64,000 nt of DNA from Ceratotherium simum simum (GCF_000283155.1 NW_004454177.1:26796507-26860506); one strand, 5' to 3'. Numbered from the stretch's first letter, positions 11,755-24,459 are shown. Notes: generated from the sequence alone by a model not told the origin. Numbers and translations are program-made.

Positions 11755-11945
11755 CTTTGGAGCACTGCTTCCCAAACTTGGCTGCAGTCAGGATCTCCCT
11801 GGGAGCTGGCCTTCTGCACCAGGCTCTCTGGGACTGGGGCCAGGAATCTGCATTCGAAAGTGCCTCCGGGGGTTCTGAGGTGGGCAGCCCAGCACGGCCC
11901 ATGGTCTACTCTTGGGAGCCATTGCTCTAAAGCCCTGCTGGGTGC
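11755..11945 (+). mobile_element. MER5-like hAT fossil
   Basis: Starts gagcactgcttcccaaactt and ends ggagccattgctctaaag, with ggatctccctgggagctgg between. The layout matches MER5-type elements with related ends. Confidence 0.5.
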
Positions 11946-12189
11946 TGAATGGGGCCAGCCCTTGTCAGAGACTCTCAAGGTCCTCTTGAAGTTGCGCTTC
12001 TCTTCTTGGGACTAACAAACCTCATACACATGCCCACGCATGCACACGTGTGCACACCCACACTCTACCACCCTGCATTCCCCCAGATTTCATATGTGTC
12101 ATTCTATACCTTGTTATGATTTTCCATTCTGAAAGATCTCAAGAAAGTCTGTGGGTTGTGTTATGCATATACCCATATACTAATGTGGA

Positions 12190-12847
12190 TACAGTTAATT
12201 CTTGTTATTCGCAATAGTTATGTTCTAGAAAGTCACCACAAACACTGAATTAACAAATACTTAACCATTGTTCCTGAGGGAAATACAGGTTTCTAACCTC
12301 CGGCCACAATATTTTCATTAACAGATCAACATACAACCTTGTTTTATATGTGTTTCTATTTAAAGACGTCTTATTTAATATGTATTGCTGATTCATCAAC
12401 AGTGAATTCATGGCCAACAGCATTATAACTCATGTCTGATGAAGGTTATCTAACACAGTTATTTCCTCCATAAGGTACATCACAGCCTTCTTGCACTTAG
12501 GACAATAGAGAGTGCTTCAGCACTGTGCTGGAGGGCCATTTTAAACAGCAAAATCACACAGAAAAGCACAAAAATGCAAAAACAACAACCAAAACTTGTG
12601 GCCCTAAATAAACCACAAAAAGGACCCTTATTGACAGTATGAGAGCTGAAACAGGAGGGCAGAATGAGGCCTTGATTGACCTCAGTTGGGAACATGCACA
12701 TTGGGTAACAAAAATTTTCGCTGCTTTATGCATCTCTGTGAATAATCACAAAAGCACCATAAGAATTGATTTTGGGGTACCAAACAGATTTCAGCCAGTA
12801 GGCAAATTCACAAATATGGAATCTGTGAATAATGAGGATCAACTATG
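12190..12847. mobile_element. Tigger-like DNA transposon fossil with inverted ends
   Basis: Left end cagttaattcttgttattcg and right end attatt/gaataatgaggatcaacta are imperfect inverted repeats differing mainly by C/T changes, flanked by TA. Internal gttctagaaagtcaccacaa and cagccttcttgcacttagg are typical of a common non-autonomous mariner/Tigger-class repeat. No transposase remains. Confidence 0.65.
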
Positions 12848-12924
12848 TATTTAATCTATCACCAAGATAGATCATCACAAAAGACAGAAAAAAAAATATC
12901 TATCAATTTTATCTCCAAAATACA

Positions 12925-13862
12925 GTGGGTCTCACATCCTTCCATTTCCCACTGTTAAATGACCACATTCTAATCTAAGCCATGTACATCACTTACCTGC
13001 ATTAACTGGAATTGTCCCTAGTAATTTTCCCTGCCGTTCCCTCTTTTCTCTACACTGCAGGCAGAGTGACTCTAAACTATAACCTCGACCAAGTTCATCC
13101 TTGTGGAAAACCTTTTTTTTTTTTTTTGTGAGGAAGATCAGCCCTGTGTTAACATCTGCCAATCCTCCTCTTTTTTTTTGCTGAGGAAGACTGGCCCTAT
13201 GCTAACATCTGTGCCCAACTTTCTCCACTTGAAATGGGGTACCGCCACAGCACGGCTTGACAAGCGGTGCATCGGCGCATGCGTGGGATCTGAACCGGTG
13301 AAGCCCGGGCCACCGCGTGCACTTAACCGCTTGTGCCACCAGGCCAGCCCCCGGAAAACCTTTTTATGTTTTCCCACTGCCAAACTCCTCAATTTGGCTC
13401 TCATGGCCCTTCACTGTCTGCCTCTGCCAACCTCCCAAGTGTTGTTTCCCATCACCTGCCCCACACGCTCCATGCTTGGGTCATTCTAAGCACTCACTCT
13501 CTTGAACACCATGTGCCCTCCCCATCTCCAGGCCATCCATGTGCCAAAAGCATGCTTCCTACCTCTTCAACTGGCCTACTCTTCGCATCCCAGCTCAAAG
13601 ACTACTTCCTCCTGGAAGCTTTCCCTGACCACCTACCCTCTCCCCACCATGCCCCCCAGATGGGGCTGTGTGCTCCTGCTGTGAGCTCCTGCTGCACCTG
13701 CACTTTCCCTCTCACAGTGATTGCCTCATTCAGTATGATTACTCTAGCGTCTTCGCCATGGGGCATGAATTCCGTGTGGGAAAGGACCTTGACTGCCCTT
13801 CTTAGCACTGCTTCACCAGCACTTTGCATGATGCCTAGCACACAGTAGGTATTTAACAAATC
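12925..13862 (+). repeat. L2 LINE split by an ERE
   Basis: L2 3' portion in two pieces, 12925-13116 and 13353-13862, ending gcctagcacacagtaggtat. The pieces join across the SINE at 13117-13352. The open frames of 128-171 codons at 13103-13848 are frames of L2 and SINE DNA, not genes. Confidence 0.7.
13117..13352 (-). mobile_element. Equine tRNA-derived SINE (ERE), short-body form
   Basis: Reverse orientation, with two 3' modules then aaccgcttgtgccaccaggc at the head. Flanked by ggaaaaccttttt near 13105-13117 and at 13353-13365. Inserted into the L2. Confidence 0.94.
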
Positions 13863-13964
13863 TATATACACCTTCTACCCTATACTGTATACTTTCCAAG
13901 GGAAGAGAATTTTTCCTCTACTTTTATTTCCCAGGCGTCCTAGTAACATGTGCGGTCGTGACAA

Positions 13965-14150
13965 GCATAGACTCTAGAGCCATATTCTGCTGTTTTCCAG
14001 CTTTCCTCTTCTGCAAAATGAGGTGATAATAATGTGCTACCTCCTAGGGTTGGTGTGAGGATTGAGTTAAGATCTGTAAAGCACTGTGTGAGACACATAT
14101 TAAGTACTATGTAATCACTTGCTCTATCATCATCTCACTAGGAAGTCGTG
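13965..14150 (+). repeat. MIR SINE
   Basis: Shows acaagcatagactctagagc, tcctcttctgcaaaatgagg and ggtgtgaggattgagttaag with a degraded 3' end. Confidence 0.65.
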
Positions 14151-15465
14151 TGAGATGCTGAGCCAAAGCTGATGGAATGGGTCAAGTGTGTTGTGAGGGT
14201 CATATCAGATAGGGTTTGTAAAAGCGCTAGCAAAATCCCTGCTCAATAGTTGGCAGTTATTATTTCAAATCCTAGGTTAGTTTAAATACATGCATATCAG
14301 TCCCCATGCTCAGGAGTACTAGGATACAACTTTATCTCTCTAGAGCAACTTAATCTCTGTTTTCAAATTCCTTCCTACTGCACAAACCCTGGCATTATGC
14401 CGATGGTCCCATTTGTTGCCTTTCTGGCATCCTGAAGCCTTGCCAGTGTGTTCTTAGGAAGCCCCAGGGAAGGACGTCCAGGTCCCAAGGTAAGGCAGAG
14501 GGTCTGCGCTGACCAGGACAATAAATGTCTCAGGGACCAACAGATGGTTTCAAAACCAGATGTGTCCCATGCTATGGCCTTGGGTCAAAGGGCAGAGGCA
14601 GAGCAACTGGGGTACAGAAGGGGCATTTGTTTCTGGGCTCCTATCTACAGAGGTGCCACAGATGTGCTACTAGGAGAACTTGTCATTTCAATTCTGTACT
14701 GCGTTTTTATCCACAGATCTGTTGTACTTTGAATATGTGAACATGCTCTCATTTCACTTTGCTTTTATTTATTTATGGGCAATATCCAGAGTGGCGGGGG
14801 CAGGGTACAAACACACATGACACTCTCTCTCTCACTATGTCCCTTGGAGACATCCCAGAAGACTGAAGCTAGAGCTTCCTGCCAGCCCAGAGGGATGGGG
14901 GACTTAGAAATTCACTGAGTTTCAAGAAAATAATGAAGGCTATATTTCTTACATATTCATGGACTGAGATTATACACATGACAAAATTATTACACAATTA
15001 TTTCTTTAGTTATGGCAGCCTTTTAATGAAATAATCATTTTAGAAAAGGCCAAATTGGTATATATTTCATTTTCTGCTGCACTAGCATCACTCTTTAGCT
15101 TGTATTGGCAGCACTGGTTTTGCAGAAGGGTGTGTCTGGTTTAACAAATGGGTTGGTGAATAATTGAATTAATTTTAAATTGTCCTGTCCTTGAGGCAAA
15201 TCTTTTTAAAATGAAGTCATTTTATTTCTTTATTTATCCATAAGGTAGCACTGTTATACTCTCTTTTCCAAGAGTCTGAACCCTCGAAACAGAGGCTGAC
15301 AAGTAAGAAGAGAAACAAAACATGTGAAGATTCAGAATAGTTGGATGTAGAGGAGTTTGCGTGTGGCACAGCCATAGAGAATGAGGTGAGGGCGGCAGGG
15401 GGTGTGTGATAATAAAGAACAAAGAGAAACAAGGACAAAAGTCAACATGCACGGTGGTGAGGACA
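14151..15465. other. Part of HEPHL1 intron 12 with no clear feature
   Basis: Non-coding; nothing recognised beyond scattered AT-rich sequence and short open frames. Confidence 0.45.
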
Positions 15466-15605
15466 CGGATTTGCCCTACAAAAGGTCTATGTTCAACTCC
15501 AACTCTGCCAATGACTAGTTGGACGACTGAACTCCCTGTACCAAGTCTCCTCGTCTGTAACAGGGACAGTGATACCCAAGCAGAGGGCTGTTGTGAAGTG
15601 GGGGG
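15466..15605 (+). repeat. MIR SINE
   Basis: Shows tatgttcaactccaactctg, gactagttggacgactgaac and ctcctcgtctgtaacaggga. Degraded, plus strand. Confidence 0.55.
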
Positions 15606-16365
15606 TATTGACTGTGGGGGAGGAGGTCTGCAGGCCTGAGCCTCCATCCCTTTACTCTACCCCAGTGTGCTGTGGGCAGCTTAGGGCAAGTAAAGAACTA
15701 TTGCTCTTAAGCCTGCATGTGGCTGAGCCTTGCTGATTCTTTGCTGCTTAGCACTGGCTGACAGCATCTTCCAGGGAGGGTCAATCTTGCCGATTTTCTG
15801 GGTACAAGGCCTAGTAGAGAGACCTGCTCTTCCAATCCCAACTCAGGGACCTCTGCCAAGGTAATGGCCTCCTACCCTTCCTTGGTTGTCCCCCACCATA
15901 TCAGTGCTCCATCAATGGCCCATCCTCAGTTCCCCTTCCCTGCAGTACTCAGTCTACAGTAGCTCACCCTCTCACCCCGGATCTACACATCATCTCTGCC
16001 TCCCGCTGCCTCCTGTTGTCTTCCCGATCCCATGATCACTGTGGGATCTGCCTCTTTCCCTAAACTCTTTCCCTCTAGACACTCACTCAAAGATCCATCG
16101 TCAGTCCGAGAGCCACGCTTGGAACCAGCCACCACTAGTGGAGGTGTACAAGCCTGCGGCCAGCGTGCCCTCAAAACGACTTCAGCCTCCTTTCCTGGAA
16201 GGGAGACAGGCAGCTTCCCTAAGCTTTTGTGCTCCTAAGTAAAAGTTTCTGTCTGCCGGAACTGTGCAGACAAAACCAGGGCATTTTTAGGTTTCTGCAT
16301 TTGGTAAACGTCCACAGAGCATGCTCAATCCCACCCAAGAGACTCGGCGGCTTCGCCTGCGGTAC
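15606..16365. other. Part of HEPHL1 intron 12, GC-richer, no feature
   Basis: Non-coding. Moderately GC-rich near 15780-16200 but without a CpG island. Short open frames only. Confidence 0.45.
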
Positions 16366-16579
16366 CTTTCCCCTCCTGCGTCCAAGTGCTGCTTTTCGAA
16401 CTCCCAGTTTTTGTTAGGGGCATAATCCCATTCTACCTCTTCAGCGGCGATGTAAAAGGTTCTTATCATCCCATACGGCTGCTCAGAAGGGTCCTTGTTG
16501 CCACAGCTGTTGACCTCGTATATCTGATTCATGCCTCTCGTGAAGTGGTGCAAGGTGGAACAAAACACCCTGAAAATAC
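16366..16579 (-). CDS. HEPHL1: HEPHL1 exon 12 (end of domain 4, start of domain 5)
   Basis: 214 nt, phase 1 in and 2 out; acceptor tctctttcag, donor gtaccg, which matches the consensus poorly after the GT. It begins GIFRVFCSTLHHFTRGMNQ, where C, H at +5 and M at +10 match the type 1 copper ligands C680, H685 and M690 of ceruloplasmin domain 4. It then enters domain 5 with TFYIAAEEVEWDYAPNKNW. Phases equal those of exon 6. Confidence 0.95.
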
Positions 16580-17640
16580 CTGAAAGAGAAAGGGCTTGTC
16601 ATGGTGGGTGGACCTCAGTTTTTTTGTTTTTGTTTTGCCGGCAAACTTACGTATTTTATTCCAAAATAAATAATCGGTAAGGTGGATTTTTTTAAATATC
16701 AATTTTATATAGTATTTTTAAATCACATCCTAAGGGGAACAAATTACTTTGACTATATTGGCTTATAGGAAAAAAATACTATCTGAAATGGAAAAATGAA
16801 ACTTGCAAAGTTGCTGCCAAGAAGTACTTTCTCTGGGTCTTCCCTGTTGTACACACCTATTAGAAGACAGTCACTTCTGGAAAATGCACTGATAATTATG
16901 ATTGTTTTAGCCCAGCCCAGAATTAATTACCTGTATGGTTAAGATCCTAGACAAAGTTCACAGTAGGCTACATTTCTGAAGTCATGTATTTTGCCGTAAA
17001 GAATTTCATAAACTAAAAGGCGCAATACACATGTAAGATGTTATCTTTATTATTGAAGCCAAATGTATTACTTCATTAAGCCCTTGAGCAAAGGAGGTTC
17101 TCGTTTCCAGTGGTAGGTCTACTTTACGCCAGATGAAAAGAAAAAAGAAAAAAAATCAACTAGATTTCCCTACCTAATACCAATAATCATGTCTGACTGA
17201 GAATCATGTAATTTCTTAAACTAAATTTTCTAGGTGCAATGGTATCAGGTAGATATATCTTAATTGAACTCACCATAAAATCATATAAAACAAAATTATT
17301 GGAAGATATTAACTCTCAGTGAAGTTACTGGATCCATAAATCTTCCCTTCCTCTAGTAGACTCTGTTCTTAGTGTGTGCCTCTCATTAACTATCATTAAC
17401 TATCCACAATGCACAGAGATAGCTACACATGTCTACATATTGCCAAATTACCCATTCAGGATGAACAAAAACCATTGGTTCAGTGGGTACGCCAGCACCC
17501 AGAGGCACTGACGAGGACCCTCATGAGGAAGGGTCTCTGTGAAACCACAGAGAAGACACCTCTGAAAATAGACTTGGAAAGAGCTCCTTTTTGCATATGT
17601 TGTTTTCCAGGCAGTCCATTATTTATGTGATCATCATGTT
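16580..17640. other. Part of HEPHL1 intron 11 with no clear feature
   Basis: Non-coding, AT-rich; nothing recognised. Confidence 0.45.
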
Positions 17641-17679
17641 CTTCAATAGTTGAGGAATTATCTTCTCTAAGACCAAAGA

Positions 17680-17815
17680 GGAGTTTAAGGCCTTGATTGT
17701 GGTATGGTTTCACAGTTGTATGCTTATCTCTAAACTCATCAACTTGTATATATTAGATATGTACAACTTTTTGTATTTCAATCACACCTCAATAATGTGG
17801 TTTAAAAATAAAAGA
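17680..17815 (+). repeat. Old L1 3' end
   Basis: The segment ggtttcacagttgtatgctt, then tctaaactcatcaacttgta and caatcacacctcaataatgt is the 3' terminus of an ancient L1 on the plus strand. Confidence 0.65.
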
Positions 17816-19168
17816 ACAAAGAAAATGTTGTTGCAGCCTACAGTCTACTCTACCCAAGCTTTGGACACTCTTTTTGGCTTATAGACATGGGACGGGAATT
17901 GGTAAAATGACCAAGCTTTTAAGTAGTCACAGATTTATACTCACCATCAGACGTAAATAGGAAAACAATTTATGGAGCTCTTTAGAAGCCTGTAGGGCAC
18001 ATGAGTAATACTCAAAGCACCGGAATAAGTAGCCAAGTCTCTAAAATTATTCCATCCAGCTCTAGTTTGAGTGCTTGTTTCTATGGATTAAAACTATTTG
18101 GCTCTCTCCCTCCCCTCTCCTCTTTGGTCTTAAAGAGTGTATTTAAAAAAAAAAAAAATTGTGTCCAAGGCATCCCTTGGTTGGGTGTTTCATAACTGAT
18201 CAATTATACTAATGCAGAGAGGTTGAATACTAGAAGTTTATAAGGCAAAGATCATGGAGCTCCTAGTCTCTGGCAGTTCTTGGGCAAAAGTTTTGAAGCC
18301 CAAACCTCAAATTTTTAACCAATGACACTGAGAAGCACCTAAACTGCAGTTCCAGTTTGATGTAAAGAAGTAAATATCCATTTATAAAGGAGACAGAGTC
18401 AGCAAGTACTCATCTGGGTAGCATATTGGTTTCTTTTTAAGACTAATGAAAAAGTTGGGTTGGAGGAACATGTTAAATGCCCATAGCATTTGCTTGCTAT
18501 CCTTATTTTTCATGCAACAGCATATGCTGCCATGTGTAGCTCTATATCTTTTATAAAAATGCCCAGATTATCTAATTAGCTTGGAAATCTCTAAGAGAAA
18601 GGACAGGTACTGGTACTTCAATGGGCCCTCCATGGACTTCAGACCCAATGCAGCATGTCCTCTGGGAAAACCAAGGGTACCCACAGAATGGAAATAGAGA
18701 AGCCCCCAAATTCCTCATCAAGAGGCCACTATCAGTCTCTAGAGAAGGGAGACCAGGCCAAGGCCATAACCTGGAAGCATCTACCGGGCTGTCCATGCCT
18801 GGTAGATGCTTCAGAGCAGCAACAAGAATGATGTTTGTGCTTAAAGAGAACAAAAAATATCCTCTTTCTTGGGGCTCAATTGTTCATGGATATGAATCAA
18901 GAGCATTCTCCTAGGATTCATGTGGCAAGGTCATTTAAAGGACTCCCACTTCTGCTTTGTGGATGTTATTTTAAATGCCTCTCCTTTGTCCTTTACACTA
19001 TGTGTTTGGAATAAAATAGTTAGGATTCCTTGATTCTAATCAAGACTGTCTCTCTTTATATACCCTCTGAAATGTCCAAATTCAACCAATTTCTTTTTGG
19101 AAAGGACCCTAAGAGTATATGCCTGAAGACAGGAATTTGGTCACCCCAGATGGCCCAGGCAAGTTTAC
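17816..19168. other. Part of HEPHL1 intron 11 with no clear feature
   Basis: Non-coding; no repeat or gene recognised. Overlapping open frames near 18572-18914 on both strands carry no domain. Confidence 0.45.
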
Positions 19169-19381
19169 CTGCGTGGTCTGGCTGCATGAATGCCGTTGTG
19201 GAGATGTGGGGAAACAGGGCCAAGGAGTCACGATGAGTCCCTCGTAGGTGGATGGTGTTCCCTTGAAAATAAACTCCATGCATGTCGGTGTCAGTGCCCA
19301 TTCCAATCATATGCCAGGAAACTCTATCCTTTTTGCACATGTTTAGGCCAGGCTGGTTGCCATACATATAGCCGTTAATAG
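19169..19381 (-). CDS. HEPHL1: HEPHL1 exon 11 (domain 4)
   Basis: 213 nt, phase 1 to 1; acceptor ccatttag, donor gtaaac. It encodes AINGYMYGNQPGLNMC, then TDTDMHGVYFQGNTIHLRG and ends MQPDHAG. The H of DMHG is the domain 4 type 1 copper histidine (ceruloplasmin H637). The usual acidic residue four before it is D here rather than E. Matches exon 5 in position and phase. Confidence 0.96.
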
Positions 19382-21341
19382 CTAAATGGAAGGAAAAAAG
19401 ATACAGCCCACTATAATTATATAGATATACTGAAAACACATCATCTTAGTGAAAGATTATCAGTGTGTATGGGGGCAGGGTGTTCAACTGTTCAAGTTCA
19501 AACTATTTACAGAAGATCTGTATTATCAGAGAATAAATAGTACTGCGGAAAAGCTACAAGGTGAATCAATTTAAAATGGAGACTAAAACTAACAATGAAT
19601 AATGAAAATATACTAAAATTGTGAAAATGTTATATTTAACAACATACACACAAGAACACTAATTCTAAGAATAATAAGGAATAAATCAGATTGTTTTCTG
19701 GCATAATTTTTTTCTGACAAAATGGATTGATGGTATAATATGATATTCTTTTTATGTTTCTGTCTTGTGGATTATAAAAAAAATAAAAATATTTTACAGA
19801 TTTTACCAATTTCCCCAAAGTCTTCTCTAAAATTCTAGATATGAAAATCATTTTCTTTTGAGGTTCTTATCCTATCTCCCTTGTTAAGTGTCTCTTTCTC
19901 AGTTACTAATTCCTTTAATTTTGTCAGATCCTCATTTGCATTTGATTCTAGAAGTTATCAGACATCCCTTTACTGATTTCACGGATCCTGCATCATTTGA
20001 AAGATTTCCAATTGATTGACGGTATATTTGCATGTCTGGTCAGTGAAGAGGGATTTTTTGGATGGAGAGGGACCCTAAGTTTTTAAGAGGTTAGTCTTTG
20101 AGTAAGTAATTTTGCCTTTGATAACTTTCATTTCCCTACTCCAAGAGAATAACCGAAGGGACTTTGAATAATGATTACTTAGATATGAAGACCCTCAGTA
20201 TTTCCTGAAACGCAAATCGTTTTTATCTTTTATATCAACCTCAATCCATTGATAGTGGCTGCCTGGAGCAGTGCCTTGAGAAGAGTTTAGAAATCATATT
20301 CCCACTCTGAGGGGGATGATGCCATGATTGTATAGCACTGTCTGAGGGGTGAGTGCACATAATTGTGTCTCAGGCTTGATAGATAAAGATTCTATCCCCA
20401 CCCTCTCCACTCCCCATTAATGCTTGTAGTGGGAAAGACCAACTGTCATGCACATGAATGATCTTTTGTAATAATTCAAATAAATAAAATTCCTTTTTAT
20501 TTCTGTCTGCAGAACCAGTGGTGCTTGATAATTTTATTCAGATATCTGCGGTTATTAGTAGAAAATCCAAGAAGACCTGGGGCTTCTGAGAAGAACATCA
20601 CATTTTCTGAAAAAAAGTCTTTAATAATGCTTTTGCAAATTAATTATCTAAATCTTGTCCATTGAATGTTAAGAAGATATCATTGTAAATTTAGGTGCTA
20701 ATAATTTAGTCCTTGGCTGGCTGGTAAAGAATTTTCTCTTGCCTTGGAACTCTAGTTTAAAGGCTCTCTTTCTGGAATATTCATCACTCATTCATTCATT
20801 CAACAAACACCTTTGAATATAGGTGGTTTACTAATGTAACAACTGATAGAAGAGAGACAGAGATGGAGAATTAAGCAAATCCTCCTAAATAAAGATCTAG
20901 GATAGGAATGGCCAGTATTTTACAAATTAACACTTTAGACAGTCATTCATATTACTTGATAAGAGATACTTTGCTGTATGATTATCTCCAATTATCACTT
21001 GAGTTATCGGACTTAATGATGTCATTGTGAACCCAACGGAGGGCATTTCGTCAGCGATTTTCTCCGTTTAAGATGTACTGTGATCTTTGCTAGTTTAAAT
21101 TCTGTGTTGCTTCATCTAAGGCTGATAAAGTGTTTTAGAAGTATTAATTAAGTTTCACAACATCTATGGGAGATAGGGAGGTTTCACCATACCTTGTGAG
21201 GCTGGAGCCATCAAATAATTTACTCATGACCAAAACACAATATCCAAGAAGCCAAAATTAAGACAGTTAAGTATTTCAAGCATTTTCACTTTAAATACAA
21301 TTACGCCTTTCCTTCACAGGAGGGAAAGTCTTTTCTCATAC
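19382..21341. other. HEPHL1 intron 10, no clear feature
   Basis: Non-coding and AT-rich. No repeat could be named. It is unusually free of young SINEs for this locus. Confidence 0.5.
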
Positions 21342-21492
21342 CATGCATTCGGTTGGACTTCACAAACTCTTTGTCCTCCTTGTTGACACTGAAGGGACGC
21401 CAGGTAAACCTCTGAATGTTTTCATCAAGATATCTGCTCAGATTCTCATCAAAGACTGTGAATAATAGGTAAAATTCCTTGTCTATTCCTTT
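21342..21492 (-). CDS. HEPHL1: HEPHL1 exon 10 (domain 3 to domain 4)
   Basis: 151 nt, phase 0 in and 1 out; acceptor ttttttctatgtag, donor gtatga. It encodes KGIDKEFYLLFTVFDENLSR, then YLDENIQRFTWRPFS, and ends EFVKSNRMH. NLS is a possible N-glycosylation site. In ceruloplasmin the equivalent of VKSNRMH has E where K stands here, so the labile cation site of domain 4 appears lost, as I recall it is also in human HEPHL1. No open frame here is long enough to stand out; the exon was found by homology and splice sites. Confidence 0.94.
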
Positions 21493-21689
21493 CTACATAG
21501 AAAAAAGATATGAACATATAAGAAGTACAGCTCGGAGGAATTCTTAGCTATGCTTCACTTTCAAAGTAACACAACGTAAATTAGGATCAACATCAGCCAT
21601 AGATTTGCTGGGTCATTTTGTGAAGCAGGATTCTGAGCATGATTCTGATAAATTCATTCCACACCCAAAAAATTGATGTTTCTCATTGT

Positions 21690-22275
21690 AGCCTTCTCCC
21701 TCCCCGTGCGACTTCTTGCTCAGGAGCTTTCCTCCTCTGTGGTACTCCCGTTGTCAGGCTGGTCATCACTATCTTATTCTCCTTACCATAGCTTCCATGT
21801 CCTGGCCCTGGCCTCTCTGACTTCATCTCCTTGTACTCACCCCTAGCTTACTCCAGCCACCCTGGCCTTTTGCTCTTCTGTGAAGGCGAACACATCAACT
21901 TCATTCCTGCCTCAGGGCCTTTTCCCACTGTGCTTCCCACTGCCTAGAAGGTTCTCCCAGGTCTTGCCTGGGTTACTCCCTTACTCCATTCAGTTCCCTA
22001 TACAAATGTCACCTCCTCAGAGTGCCCTTCCCTGACCACCCTGTCTAAAAAAGTCACGCATCTTCCACCCTGCCTGCAAACTCACTTTACCCATCTTCAT
22101 AGCACTTATCTCCACCTGAAATTGTATTTTATTTATGAACTTGTAATTTTGACTGTTTTCCCCCTGCAATGTAGGCTTTGTGAGGGTAAGGATGTTGGAT
22201 ATCTATATCCTCAGCTCCAGGAAAAATGCCTGGAAAAGCAGGCACCCAATACACATTTGTGAGTGAAATAATGAA
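21690..22275 (+). repeat. L2 LINE 3' region
   Basis: Clear L2: tgcctcagggccttttccca, agagtgcccttccctgacca, ttcatagcacttatctccac and the end gcaggcacccaatacacatt. Confidence 0.8.
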
Positions 22276-22439
22276 TTCACATAACCCATGAGACTTTGCA
22301 AAATTATGTTAACTTGAGCTGATATTGAGGGAACTATGGATTACTTCCCACTGTGTGTATTCCTAATCTGTCTATTTGAGCATGTCTGAAAACACAGCAT
22401 CCAAAATTGCTGAAATGTACTTTTCTTTAAAGCTGAACC

Positions 22440-22880
22440 AGAGAAGTGACTGTATTTCACGCCCCTCAACATCTTCCTATCTCTAACCAGCTCCCCTCCG
22501 ATCCACCCTTCATCCTGCTGCCTGCTCCAGAGGGATCCTCAACAATGCCATCTGATCACATCTCTCTCCTTCTTAAACTGGACAATACAATCTGAACTCA
22601 CAATGAGACCTACCTGTTCGGCCTCATTTCTTGGCCCTTCCCTCCTGGTCCTTTGACTGAAGCGAGGCCAAGCTCCTTACAGCAATTTGAGCTTGCTGCG
22701 TTCTGCAGGTCTCTGTCCTTTGTATATATATCCCCCAATTTTGACCATCTGCCACCCTAATCCAACTTCAGGGGCCAGCTTAGCTGTCCTACCTCTGTGA
22801 AGCTCCCCTAACTCCTCATGGAAGACGTGGATGCTCCTTGCTTTATGTTCCTACTATACATCATAACCATTTACTGCTTT
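22440..22880 (+). repeat. L2 LINE fragment
   Basis: A second, upstream-type L2 piece: cctctgtgaagctcccctaa, then catcataaccatttactgct near its end. Ends approximate. Confidence 0.6.
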
Positions 22881-22904
22881 TATCACACGGTGTTTTAGAA
22901 GGCA

Positions 22905-23255
22905 ATAGTTTAAGATCATAGGCTATGAAAAGAAAAAATGTAGGCTTAAAATTTTTCAAAATAAAATATAAAAAATTGCGGGGAAGTAAAAGGCCAAAAT
23001 ATATTTTTAAAAATTATGGGCTATGGGAGCAGGCAGACCTAGATTCTAATGCTGTTCTGCTTACCTGCTGTGAAAACCAGGGCAAGCGATTTATCCCCTC
23101 TAAGCCTTAATGCCCTCATTTTCAAAATGAGCATAATAGTAGTCCCCACCTCATGTTTTTTTGTGAAAGTTAAATTAGATAATATAGGTAAAGCACACAC
23201 ATCTGGCAAATACTAAGTAGACAACATTAACTGTCATTATTAGCTGTGATTGCAA
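22905..23255 (+). repeat. MIR SINE with AT-rich insertion
   Basis: Shows atcataggctatgaaaag, then gcaggcagacctagattcta, ttgaagtt-type spacing, cctcattttcaaaatgagca and ggtaaagcacacacatctgg. The A-rich interruption is near 22930-23015. Confidence 0.6.
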
Positions 23256-23399
23256 TTGTCCATAGTACAAGAACAAACCATGGAAAGGAGTTGAGTTGAA
23301 GAACCTCATCACCTGAGAGTCATTTGGAGGATAACTGGGTCTATGAGAGTGGGAAATTAGTCCAGAAAAAGGTTAGAAGGAAGGTGATAGGATCTTGCG

Positions 23400-23900
23400 T
23401 GACGGTTAATATTGTGTGTCAACTTGACTGGACCATAAGATACCTAGATATTTGGTCAAACATTATTTTGGGTGTTTCCATGAGGGTGTCTTGGGATGAG
23501 AGTAACATTTGAAACAGTAGACTGAGTAAAGCAGATTTCCATTCCTAATGTGGGTGGGCTTCATCCAATCAGTTGAAGGCCTCAATAGAACAAAAAGTCC
23601 AATCCTCCCACGAGTAAGAGGGAAGTCCTCCTGCCTGCCTTCAAACTTGAACATCAGCTTTTTCCTGCCCTCAGACTCAAACTGAAACATCGGCTCTTCC
23701 TGAGTTCCAGGCCTTTGGACTGGAACTACACCATTGGCTCCCCTGGGTCTCCTGTTTGCTGACTCACCTGCAGATCTTGGAACGTATCAGCCTCCATAAT
23801 TGCATGAGCCAATTCCTTACACTAAATCTATTTCTATTTACATATACATCCTAATGGTTCTGTTTCTCTGGAGAACTCTGATTAATACACTCTGCTACTT
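23400..23900 (+). repeat. Ancient eutherian interspersed repeat, class not assigned
   Basis: The ends gttaatattgtgtgtcaact and tggttctgtttctctggaga with ttgactggaccataagatac inside are familiar from a widespread old mammalian repeat. I cannot name its class with confidence. Confidence 0.55.
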
Positions 23901-24169
23901 GTGAGTGGGAACACATCTGAGTGATGGCTTGTGTCTGCAGCACAAAGCTATTTTGTGAAGAGCACCTATGTCAGTACATTCTAGGCTCCCATAGCAGCAG
24001 GGAAACCGGGAGGTCTGAACCATAAGCCATCACACAACTCTGAGTGCTTAAATGTGGATGAGGGAAACGAGTTTTGAAATGAGGTTGTCCTGGAATTTTC
24101 AGTGTCTGTTTGCAGGCCACACATTTAACGTTTGAGATGCGTGTAATGTGGCATTTTCTGTTAACCAAA

Positions 24170-24175
<6 letters not shown>

Positions 24176-24204
<29 letters not shown>

Positions 24205-24400
24205 TATTTATTCATTTTTTTTCCCCCCAAAGCCACAGTAGATAGTTGCATGTCACAGGTTCACATCCCTCCAGTTGCTGTACGTGGGACTCGGCCTCGC
24301 GTTGGACGGAGAAGTGGTGCCTCGGGGCGCGCCCGGGATCCGAACCCGGGCCGCCAGCATCAGAGCGCGCGCACTTAACCGCTAAGCCACGGAGCCGGCC
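24176..24400 (-). mobile_element. Equine tRNA-derived SINE (ERE), long-body form without 3' hairpin module
   Basis: Reverse orientation. Head aaccgctaagccacggagcc, B-box ggatccgaaccc (reverse), then tgtgggggg-type body and directly a long poly-T at 24175-24198. A perfect 14-bp duplication, taaccaaacttctt, flanks it at 24162-24175 and 24401-24414. Low divergence and CpG-rich head suggest a young copy. Confidence 0.95.
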
Positions 24401-24459
24401 TAACCAAACTTCTTAATACAACTTTGAAGAGGAGCGTTCACTCTGTATTTCATTTATGC

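Noticed and set aside
13103..13871. Several overlapping frames of 62-171 codons
   Set aside because: They read through an L2 LINE and a nested SINE on both strands.
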